DNA of 6,440 nucleotides from Candidatus Dormiibacterota bacterium (lineage in GTDB: Bacteria; Chloroflexota; Dormibacteria; Aeolococcales; Aeolococcaceae). Positions 1-5,729 of this stretch are shown one piece after another. Positions within the stretch are counted from its first letter, which is position 1. Each line of letters opens with the position of its first letter. The stretch lies in NCBI GenBank assembly GCA_019236085.1, contig JAFAJR010000318.1:1-6440 (forward strand). Direction: 5' to 3'. Both the position numbers and the translations under genes were made by a program. A model generated the notes under the pieces. That model was not told the DNA's origin and did not search any database. It saw nothing but the letters and a program-made list of their open reading frames with translations.

Positions 1-579
1 CTGTCGGCGCTGGGGCTGTTCCTGCTGTCGACGATCGCCCCCTCGACCTCGCGATTTTTCATCTCCGCGTACATGGTGGTGCTGGGTCTCGGCCTCGGCT
101 GCGTCATGCAGGTTCTGGTCATCGCCGTCCAGAACGCTGTGGAGCACCGCGACCTCGGCGTGGCCACCAGCTCAGCCACCTTCCTGCGCTCCATCGGCGC
201 CTCCTTCGGCGTGGCGATCTTCGGCGCCGTATTCAGCAATCAGCTGGCGACCAACCTGATGCGCAACCTCCCGGCGTCGGCGCTGCAGCACGGCATCAAC
301 CCCACGTCGCTGCAAGGCAATCCGGCCGCGCTGCAGCACCTTCCTGCAGCCATCCACCACGGGCTGGTGCTGTCGGTGTCGCAGTCGCTGCACGTGGTGT
401 TCCTGAGCTCAGTCCCGGTGCTGGCCGCGGCTTTCGTGCTGACGCTGTTCTTGCGCGAGATCCCGCTGCGCACCAGGGCTCACGCCCAGCTTGCGGCTGC
501 CGAGGGGCTGGGTCACGACGCTGCGCCTGGTGCGCCAGAATCGGCGCCGGAGGCGGCGCTGCAGACAGCCGGTCACTGA
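1..579 (+). CDS. MFS drug exporter, DHA2 (EmrB/QacA) family, 3' part
   Basis: This is the last 192 residues of a membrane transporter whose start lies left of the window; the frame is open from base 1. Hydrophobic segments appear at about residues 3-13, 25-43, 66-78 and 132-151. The segment with RSIGASFGVAIFG (about 63-75) is typical of the penultimate region of 14-helix DHA2 proton-driven exporters. A polar, Gln/Ala-rich loop (about 85-125) precedes the final helix, also usual for this family, and a hydrophilic Ala/Glu-rich tail follows. The family exports drugs or metabolites using the proton gradient at the inner membrane; the substrate cannot be told here. Ten bases separate its stop from the next gene, which it probably shares an mRNA with. 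The family call is fairly sure, although the N-terminal motifs are outside the window. Confidence 0.9.
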   Translation: MSALGLFLLSTIAPSTSRFFISAYMVVLGLGLGCVMQVLVIAVQNAVEHRDLGVATSSATFLRSIGASFGVAIFGAVFSNQLATNLMRNLPASALQHGINPTSLQGNPAALQHLPAAIHHGLVLSVSQSLHVVFLSSVPVLAAAFVLTLFLREIPLRTRAHAQLAAAEGLGHDAAPGAPESAPEAALQTAGH

Positions 580-583
580 GGAG
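578..583 (+). promoter_or_regulatory. Ribosome binding site of the Ddn-like gene
   Basis: GAGGAG lies six bases before the ATG at 590 and overlaps the TGA stop of the MFS gene. It decides the start of the next gene: the same frame is open back to an upstream ATG at 491, but that start lies inside the MFS gene and has no such site. Confidence 0.7.
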
Positions 584-589
584 AGCGGA

Positions 590-994
590 ATGCTGTTCGG
601 CAAGAAACACGTGGATCGCTATCTGGCAACCGACGGCGAGGAGGGACACGTCTGGCGCAACGGCTCGCACGTGCTCATCCTCACCACAAGGGGACGGCGC
701 AGCGGCGAAGCGCGGCAGACACCGCTGATCTACGGAGTGCATGGCGACGACCTTCTGCTGGTCGCTTCCAAGGGTGGCGCGCCCACGCCGCCCGCCTGGT
801 ATCTCAACCTCAACGCGGATCCCGAAGTGACGGTGCAGGTAAAGGACGAGGTTCGTGCGGTGCGAGCACGGACCGCGACGGCTGACGAGAAGCCGGAGCT
901 GTGGCGGATCATGACCGGCGAGTGGCCGGATTACGACACGTACCAGACCCGCACCAGCCGCGACATACCGGTCGTGGTGCTCGAGCCGCGGTGA
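590..994 (+). CDS. Ddn-like F420H2-dependent reductase (FDOR-A, nitroreductase family)
   Basis: This 134-residue protein matches the split-barrel family of Mycobacterium tuberculosis Ddn (deazaflavin-dependent nitroreductase), which passes hydride from F420H2 to quinones, enones or nitroaromatics. Visible family marks are GRRSG (35-39), the core ASKGGA..PPAWYLNL (59-74) and the C-terminal end WPDYDTYQTRTSRDIPVVVL (112-131). Against Ddn as I recall it, Ser78, Tyr133 and Tyr136 are kept as S60, Y115 and Y118, while Tyr65 and Tyr130 become I47 and W112. It starts about where the Ddn core begins and lacks the N-terminal membrane-associating stretch, so it is probably soluble. The ATG at 590 has a good ribosome binding site. 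The stop overlaps the next gene's GTG by 4 bp. Family is sure; F420 use is inferred, and the substrate is unknown. Confidence 0.93.
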   Translation: MLFGKKHVDRYLATDGEEGHVWRNGSHVLILTTRGRRSGEARQTPLIYGVHGDDLLLVASKGGAPTPPAWYLNLNADPEVTVQVKDEVRAVRARTATADEKPELWRIMTGEWPDYDTYQTRTSRDIPVVVLEPR

Positions 995-2058
995 CGGTCG
1001 CGACCACGGTTCGGGCCTACGCCGCCCAGGCCGCTGACACGCCGCTCGCGCCGTTCACCATCGAGCGGCGCGAGCTGCGGCCCGACGACATCGCCATCGA
1101 CATCACGCACTGCGGCGTGTGCCACAGCGACATTCATCAGGCGCGCAACGAATGGCACGACTCGCTGTATCCCATGGTGCCGGGCCACGAGATCGTGGGC
1201 ATCGTCGCAGCCTTCGGCGACGCGGTGACGGGGTGGCAGCCGGGCGACCGCGCCGGCGTCGGCGTGTTCGTCGACTCCTGCCGCAGCTGCGACGCCTGCC
1301 TGGCAGGGCTGGAGCAGTACTGCGAGCGCGGCATGTCACCGACGTACAACGGCCGCGAGCAGGACGGCGTCACCCCGACCTACGGCGGCTACTCGGAACG
1401 CATCGTCGTCGACCGGCGGTACGTGCTGCGGGTCCCCGACGGCATGGACTCCGCGGGTGCGGCGCCGCTGTTCTGCGCAGGCATCACGACGTACTCACCG
1501 ATACGGCACTTCGGCGTCAGCAACGGAGAGCGCGCCGCGGTGGTGGGTCTGGGCGGCCTCGGGCACCTTGCTGTCAAGTTCCTGGCCGCAATGGGTGCGG
1601 AGGTAACCGTCCTCAGCCGCTCGCCGGGGAAGATCGACACAGCCCGTGCGCTGGGCGCCGGCGACGTCGTCATCACCACCGACGCCGCGGCGCTGGAGGC
1701 GCACAGACGACGCTTCGACTTCATCATCGACACCATCGCCGCAGCACACCCCTACGAACCGTACCTGCGGATGCTGCGACGCGACGGCATCATGGTGCAG
1801 GTGGGTCTGCCGGACCCGGCACCGCTCAACCCGATGCTGCTGGTGAACTGGCGACGCCGCATCGCAGGTTCCCAGATCGGCGGCATCGGCGAAACCCAGG
1901 AGATGCTGGAATTCTGCGCAGCGCATGGCATCACCGCCGATGTGGAGCTCATTAGCATCGACGCTGTCAACGAAGCCTTCGAACGGACTATCCGCAGTGA
2001 CGTGCGGTACCGTTTCGTCATCGACATGGCGTCACTGCGACGGGAGGACACGGCATGA
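991..2058 (+). CDS. Zinc-dependent NADP(H)-type alcohol/aldehyde dehydrogenase (YahK/ADH6/CAD type)
   Basis: A 355-residue medium-chain dehydrogenase that should interconvert alcohols and aldehydes in the cytoplasm. Catalytic-zinc ligands are visible: C41 in CGVCHSD, H66-E67 in PGHEIVG and C162. The structural-zinc cysteines are C97, C100, C103 and C111. The Rossmann motif GLGGLG is at 186-191. The loop after it reads SRSPGK (209-214), close to the SRSxxK motif that gives yeast ADH6 its NADPH preference, so NADP(H) is the likely cofactor rather than F420. The C-terminal part with GGIGETQEMLEFCA closely resembles E. coli YahK. I chose GTG at 991 because it forms a GTGA overlap with the preceding stop and gives the family's usual length; the in-frame ATG at 901 would run 90 bp into the previous gene. 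No strong ribosome binding site precedes it, so translational coupling is likely. The family is certain; the natural substrate is unknown. Confidence 0.95.
   Translation: MTVATTVRAYAAQAADTPLAPFTIERRELRPDDIAIDITHCGVCHSDIHQARNEWHDSLYPMVPGHEIVGIVAAFGDAVTGWQPGDRAGVGVFVDSCRSCDACLAGLEQYCERGMSPTYNGREQDGVTPTYGGYSERIVVDRRYVLRVPDGMDSAGAAPLFCAGITTYSPIRHFGVSNGERAAVVGLGGLGHLAVKFLAAMGAEVTVLSRSPGKIDTARALGAGDVVITTDAAALEAHRRRFDFIIDTIAAAHPYEPYLRMLRRDGIMVQVGLPDPAPLNPMLLVNWRRRIAGSQIGGIGETQEMLEFCAAHGITADVELISIDAVNEAFERTIRSDVRYRFVIDMASLRREDTA
2042..2048 (+). promoter_or_regulatory. Ribosome binding site of the PPOX-family gene
   Basis: GGGAGGA lies six bases before the ATG at 2055, inside the last codons of the dehydrogenase gene. 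It supports the ATG at 2055, which itself overlaps the dehydrogenase stop as ATGA. Confidence 0.65.
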
Positions 2059-2468
2059 GCGACCACGACGAGGCGCTCCAATTCATCAGCGAGCACCGCC
2101 GCGGCGTGCTCTCCACCCAGCGCAGGGATGGCGGCGCGCAGATGTCACCGGTGCTTGCCACAGTCGACGCCGAGAACCGCGTGGTCATCAGCACGAGGGA
2201 GGCGTCGATGAAGGTTCGCAACCTGCGCCGCACTCCCCGCGCAGCCCTGTGCGCCCTGTCGCAACGATTCTTCGGTGAATGGCACGTGGTCGAAGGGCCG
2301 GTGGAGCTCGTCTCACTGCCCGAGGCGATGGAGCCGCTCGTCGATTACTACCGTCGCGCCTCCGGTGAGCACCCCGACTGGGACGACTACCGCGCGGCGA
2401 TGCAGCGCGAACAGCGCGTGCTGCTGCGCATCACCGTCGAGCGCAGCGGCCCGGCGCGCTCAGGCTGA
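2055..2468 (+). CDS. PPOX-fold probable F420-dependent oxidoreductase (FDOR-B, Rv1155-like)
   Basis: A 137-residue protein of the pyridoxamine 5'-phosphate oxidase-like split-barrel superfamily. Family features are the opening strand GVLSTQRRDGGAQMSPV (17-33), then VVISTREASMKVRNLRRTP (43-61), where the K-x-x-N-L-x-x-x-P pattern is typical of the cofactor-phosphate-binding region. A later strand, WHVVEGPVELV, and a C-terminal helix and strand follow. Mycobacterial relatives such as Rv1155 bind F420; others in the superfamily bind FMN or heme. F420 is favoured here because of the neighbouring F420 genes, which is inference. The gene overlaps the dehydrogenase by 4 bp (ATGA) and has a good ribosome binding site. 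Its last 9 bp overlap the end of the opposing fgd-like gene. The substrate is unknown. Confidence 0.88.
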   Translation: MSDHDEALQFISEHRRGVLSTQRRDGGAQMSPVLATVDAENRVVISTREASMKVRNLRRTPRAALCALSQRFFGEWHVVEGPVELVSLPEAMEPLVDYYRRASGEHPDWDDYRAAMQREQRVLLRITVERSGPARSG

Positions 2469-2484
2469 CAGTCCGCGCAGCAGC
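2420..2484. repeat. Nested inverted repeat at the convergent gene ends
   Basis: GCTGCTGCGC (2420-2429) is perfectly repeated in inverted form at 2475-2484. Inside this lies a second pair, GAGCGC (2439-2444) and GCGCTC (2456-2461). The structure spans the junction where the two operons meet tail to tail, with both stop codons between the outer arms, so it could fold in either transcript and help end transcription in both directions. There is no T-tract on either side, and most of it is coding sequence in GC-rich DNA, so chance is a real alternative. The repeat is a fact of the sequence; the role is a guess. Confidence 0.35.
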
Positions 2485-3464
2485 GGCATCACCTGGCTCG
2501 CGAACAGTTGCAGGAAGCGTTCCTGGTGTGTGCCGGGAGCGTGAAAGATCAGGTGCGTGAAGCCCAACTCCACGTACGGCTGGAGCCCGGCCACAACCGT
2601 GTCCGCATCGTCTGCAATGATCCAGTGACTGCCGACGACCTCGTCCGGCAAATCCGCCGCCAGCCGCTCCATCTCCAGCGGGTCGTCGACATCGCGCTTC
2701 TGCTCCGGTGACAGCGCCAGCGCCGCCCAGTTGCGTGTGTCAGCAAGCGCACGCCGCGGGTCGCTGTCGAACGACAGCTTGATCTCGATCGCCAGCTGCA
2801 ACGACCCGGCGTCGCGGCCTGTTCGCGCTGCGCCGTCGCGGAACGCCGGGAGCAACGTGTCACGGTACAGCGCCATGTCCTTGCCGCTGGTGCAGATCAT
2901 CCCGTCGGCGACGCGCCCGGCGAGACGTGCGGCCGATGGTCCGGCAGCCGCGATGAGCAGCGGCACCGGCTGCGGCGGACGGTCGTACAGCGTGGCGTGC
3001 CTGGTGCTGTAGAAGCGTCCGTCGAAGCTAACGCGCTCCTCGGTCCACAGCCGCTGCATCAATTCGACTGCCTCTTTCAAGCGCGCAAAGCGCTCCGCGC
3101 TGTCAGGCCACACCACGCCGAGCGTCGACTCGTTCAGCGACTCGCCGCTGCCCACCCCGAGCCAGATGCGTTGCGGCGTCAAGCAGGCAAGCGTTGCAGC
3201 CGCCTGGGCAACCACCGCCGGATGGTGTCGAAAGGTCGGCGTCAGCACGCTGGTGCCGAGCGTGACTCGCTTCGTACGTTGCGCTGCTGCGCCGAGCCAG
3301 CTCAGCGAGTACGGCGCGTGGCCGCCGTGGTGCGTCCAGGGCTGCAGATGGTCGGAGATGGCCACGCTGTCGAAGCCGAGCTCGTCGGCGAGCTCGGCGA
3401 AGCGCAGCAGGTCGACAGGCCCGAACTGTTCCGCCGACGCCTTGTAGCCGATGCGCACGTTCAT
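2460..3464 (-). CDS. fgd: F420-dependent glucose-6-phosphate dehydrogenase-like protein (luciferase-like fold)
   Basis: A 334-residue TIM-barrel protein of the luciferase-like monooxygenase family, nearly the length of mycobacterial Fgd1 (336). Fgd1 oxidises glucose 6-phosphate to 6-phosphogluconolactone and reduces F420 to F420H2 in the cytoplasm. Expected active-site residues are present: E12, D38-H39 in SDHLQPW, W43 and E108 in GVGSGE. Long runs such as GYKASAEQF (6-14) and LGTSVLTPTFR (69-79) match what I recall of Fgd1. Of the residues that hold the substrate phosphate, Thr195, Lys198 and Lys259 correspond to T192, K195 and K256, but Arg283 corresponds to H280. The substrate could therefore differ from glucose 6-phosphate. 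It is the last gene of the F420 operon, and its ATG overlaps the cofD stop by 4 bp. No strong ribosome binding site is seen. F420 dependence is very likely; the exact sugar is open. Confidence 0.9.
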   Translation of the reverse strand: MNVRIGYKASAEQFGPVDLLRFAELADELGFDSVAISDHLQPWTHHGGHAPYSLSWLGAAAQRTKRVTLGTSVLTPTFRHHPAVVAQAAATLACLTPQRIWLGVGSGESLNESTLGVVWPDSAERFARLKEAVELMQRLWTEERVSFDGRFYSTRHATLYDRPPQPVPLLIAAAGPSAARLAGRVADGMICTSGKDMALYRDTLLPAFRDGAARTGRDAGSLQLAIEIKLSFDSDPRRALADTRNWAALALSPEQKRDVDDPLEMERLAADLPDEVVGSHWIIADDADTVVAGLQPYVELGFTHLIFHAPGTHQERFLQLFASQVMPLLRGLSA

Positions 3465-4387
3465 GCCGTCGCCGGCGAGAACAGGCCGAGGAGTGCCGTC
3501 GCGAGCCGTGCCTCGGCTGCAGGACCGCCCATCACGGTGTCGAGGATGTGCGGACGCAGTCCGTGTGATGCAACCGTCTCGGCGTCCCCGGCGTCAGTGG
3601 TGTGGAGCACGAAGTCCGTCGCCACGCCGCTGTAGTGCCGCGCGATGCCTGCTGCGCTGGGGTCGCGACCCAATTGCTGCAGCATGCGTACCAGCGGACC
3701 CTTGAGCGCGCGGCCCGCGACGATCGGCGATACGGCCACAACCGGAATGGCCGTGGGCAGCGGCCCGAGCACGGCGAGGATGGGATCGATGCTGATCAGC
3801 GGGTTGGAGGGTGCGACCACGACGAGGTCCGCCTCGGCAACGGCCCTCATCGCCGCGGGTGATGGCCGGGCTGTCTCGATGCCCTCGAAACGGATGCCGC
3901 GCACTTCGGGCAGGGTTCGTTCGCGCACGAACCATTCCTGGAAGCGCAGCTCCGCGGAATGCGTGGCGATGCGTGTGCTCACGGTGTCGTCGCTCATCGG
4001 CGCCACCAGGCAGCGGATGCCCAGGCGTTGCGCCAGCTCGCCCACCGCTTGGCTGAGGCTCATCCCGTTGCGGCGAAGCTGTTCGCGCTGCAGCTGCAGA
4101 GCGATGTCACGGTCGCCGAGCTGAAACCACGCCGTCTCCCCGAGACGCTGCAGCATGCCGAGTGCGTGGAACGTGTCGCCGGCCACCCCGAAGCCACGCG
4201 ACTCGTTGAAGCAGCCCGCCAGGTGATACAGCACGGAATCCGTGTCCGGTGAGACACGCAATCCGAAGAAGGTGTCGTCGTCGGCGGTGTTGGTGACCAC
4301 CGTGAGCAGCCGCGGGTCGAGCGATGCAGCCATCCCGCGTGCCAGCCTCGCCCCGCCTGTTCCGCCGGCGAGCAGGACGATGTTCAC
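3461..4387 (-). CDS. cofD: 2-phospho-L-lactate (or phosphoenolpyruvate) transferase, F420 biosynthesis
   Basis: A 308-residue CofD/FbiA protein. It transfers the phospho-three-carbon unit from the activated guanosine compound made by CofC onto FO, giving F420-0 or its dehydro form. Family marks run in order: the nucleotide-binding start GGTGGARLARG (8-18), NTADDD (33-38), the PDTDSVLY segment (47-54), WFQLGDRD (87-94), PMSDDTVST (130-138), QEWFVR (150-155) and SNPLISI (194-200). Length fits the family (about 300-330). The start is GTG, overlapping the cofE stop as GTGA, and no clear ribosome binding site precedes it, so translation is probably coupled. Downstream it overlaps the fgd-like gene by 4 bp. 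The identity is very sure; whether the donor carries lactate or enolpyruvate cannot be read from the sequence. Confidence 0.97.
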   Translation of the reverse strand: MNIVLLAGGTGGARLARGMAASLDPRLLTVVTNTADDDTFFGLRVSPDTDSVLYHLAGCFNESRGFGVAGDTFHALGMLQRLGETAWFQLGDRDIALQLQREQLRRNGMSLSQAVGELAQRLGIRCLVAPMSDDTVSTRIATHSAELRFQEWFVRERTLPEVRGIRFEGIETARPSPAAMRAVAEADLVVVAPSNPLISIDPILAVLGPLPTAIPVVAVSPIVAGRALKGPLVRMLQQLGRDPSAAGIARHYSGVATDFVLHTTDAGDAETVASHGLRPHILDTVMGGPAAEARLATALLGLFSPATA

Positions 4388-5118
4388 CGGAAGAGGTCGA
4401 GATTCGCGGGGCGGACCAGGTCGCTGCCTCGGCCGTCACCGCGAACGCCGTCACCCAGTCCTCGCACGACCGCTGCTGGGACTCGCTCCGTCTTGCCCAT
4501 CACCAGACCCGCTGCCGCGGCCACCTCGTCGGCCAGGGCCACCACTGTCGTCTCCAGCGGGCGGCCGTCATCGTCGCTCTCCCCGCGGTGGTCTATCAGC
4601 GCGGCCATGCCGGCGACACCGAGTGCGACGTTGCAGATGCCGTTGCGCCAAGGGCGGCCGAACGTGTCGCTGATGACAACTCCGACCGAAACCTGCGTGA
4701 GCTCGTGCAGCCGCCGGCGCAGGGATACCGCCGACGCGTCGCAATCCTCCGGCAGCAGCGTCACCGCGCCGGGTCTCCCCGTGTTGGAGCGGTCCACACC
4801 GGCGTTGGCGCAGACGAATCCTTGCCGTGTTTGCGTGATCAGGACGCGCTCATCGCGCACCACGCGGATCGACTCATCGAGGACCGCGGCGATGAACCGC
4901 GGATCTCTGTCCAAACGCGCCGCCAGCGAGGCTGCAGCATCGGACACCTCCACAGTTGCAAGGTCGCGCACCCGGCCCTCGGACTTGGACACGATCTTCT
5001 GCGCCACCACCACGACATCGCCGTCCTGCAACGCCGTCTGCTCGCTGATCAGCTCAGCGATGTCGTCGCCGCGCCGCACCTCCGGCAACCCCGTCACGGG
5101 GAGCACCGACAGGGTCAC
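4384..5118 (-). CDS. cofE: Coenzyme F420-0:L-glutamate ligase, stand-alone form
   Basis: A 244-residue GTP-dependent ligase that adds gamma-linked glutamates to F420-0. Visible family motifs are VVAQKIVSKSEGR (37-49), GFVCANAGVDRSN (100-112), SDTFGRPWRNG (150-160) and ALGVAGM (165-171), followed by a D-D-D-G-R-P-L segment (182-188). D109 and D151 lie in conserved stretches expected to bind metal. The length is that of archaeal CofE (about 250). Mycobacterial FbiB, at about 450 residues, has an extra FMN-binding nitroreductase domain that reduces dehydro-F420-0. That domain is absent here, and the frame ends right after the ligase. The start is GTG, overlapping the cofC stop as GTGA; at the other end its stop overlaps the cofD start. 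The function is very sure; glutamate chain length is not predictable. Confidence 0.96.
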   Translation of the reverse strand: MTLSVLPVTGLPEVRRGDDIAELISEQTALQDGDVVVVAQKIVSKSEGRVRDLATVEVSDAAASLAARLDRDPRFIAAVLDESIRVVRDERVLITQTRQGFVCANAGVDRSNTGRPGAVTLLPEDCDASAVSLRRRLHELTQVSVGVVISDTFGRPWRNGICNVALGVAGMAALIDHRGESDDDGRPLETTVVALADEVAAAAGLVMGKTERVPAAVVRGLGDGVRGDGRGSDLVRPANLDLFR

Positions 5119-5729
5119 GCGCTGCGCCGCTGCTCGCGCCAGGCAACCAGGTCGCCGGGTTCGTCGAGGTCGAGTGCCAGCGCGGGGTCGTCGTGCACCA
5201 CGAAGCGGCGGCCGCGGCGTGAGGCCTCCGCGGCGAAGAGCTGCAACGAACCCTGGCCGAAATGCAGGGCGAAATCCTGCGGCGGGCGGAGCAGCAATGC
5301 ATTGGTGCCCTGCCGCCCAGCGGCGCGGGCGGCCACCGCCAAAGGCTCGAGGCCGTCACCTGCGGCGCGGAGCAGGCGACGGATGGCGACAGCTGTCACA
5401 CCCGGAAGGTCCGAGCTCAGCAGCAGCACCGCCAGTGCGCCGCGGCGCAGCGCCGCATCGATGGCCACCTGTGCCGCCCGGTTCTGTCCATCCGGCTTGG
5501 CTTCGACGATCGCCTCGGCGCCGCAGGTTGCGGCCAGCCGGGCAGCCTCGGCGGAGCCGCACACCGCCACCGCCGGCGCCACGGCGGCGGCGGCCCGCAC
5601 CGCTCGGCGCGCGGTCAGCCTGGCGAGCCGCTCTCTCTCGTGTGCGCTGAGCGACGGGGCGAGCCGGCTCTTGGCGGTGACGAAGTCCTTGATCAACACC
5701 GCGATGACGAGGTCAGTGGTCGCGCTCAT
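5115..5729 (-). CDS. cofC: 2-phospho-L-lactate/phosphoenolpyruvate guanylyltransferase, F420 biosynthesis
   Basis: A 204-residue nucleotidyltransferase of the CofC/FbiD family. It uses GTP to activate 2-phospholactate or phosphoenolpyruvate for CofD. Family marks are the N-terminal strand with K14 and AKSRL (19-23), LLSSDLPG (103-110) with D107 as a likely metal ligand, the signature GTNALLLRPP (141-150), HFGQGS (156-161) and the C-terminal LDLDEPGDL (186-194), where D187 and D189 are likely metal ligands. The frame stays open upstream to 6182, but that part lies over the transporter gene and does not resemble CofC. The ATG at 5729 gives the family's normal length and an ATGA overlap with the transporter stop. 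No ribosome binding site is evident before it. The family is sure; the three-carbon substrate is undetermined. Confidence 0.94.
   Translation of the reverse strand: MSATTDLVIAVLIKDFVTAKSRLAPSLSAHERERLARLTARRAVRAAAAVAPAVAVCGSAEAARLAATCGAEAIVEAKPDGQNRAAQVAIDAALRRGALAVLLLSSDLPGVTAVAIRRLLRAAGDGLEPLAVAARAAGRQGTNALLLRPPQDFALHFGQGSLQLFAAEASRRGRRFVVHDDPALALDLDEPGDLVAWREQRRSA

Noticed and set aside
491..589. An earlier ATG start for the Ddn-like gene.
   Set aside because: The extension lies inside the MFS coding end and is Arg-rich. ATG at 590 has a GAGGAG ribosome binding site at good spacing.
296..742. Minus-strand frames opposite the MFS and Ddn-like genes, such as 296-742 and 172-393.
   Set aside because: They are antisense shadows with no domain resemblance, and the plus-strand genes are continuous and well supported.
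901..990. An earlier ATG start for the alcohol dehydrogenase.
   Set aside because: It would add 30 residues unlike the family and overlap the Ddn-like gene by 94 bp. GTG at 991 fits the family length and the coupling pattern.
1119..1955. A 278-codon plus-strand frame inside the dehydrogenase gene.
   Set aside because: It is an alternative frame of a clear zinc dehydrogenase, and its product is an Arg/His-rich low-complexity sequence.
2997..3635. A 212-codon plus-strand frame across the fgd-cofD junction.
   Set aside because: It is antisense to two well-supported genes, has no family resemblance, and has no ribosome binding site that I could see.
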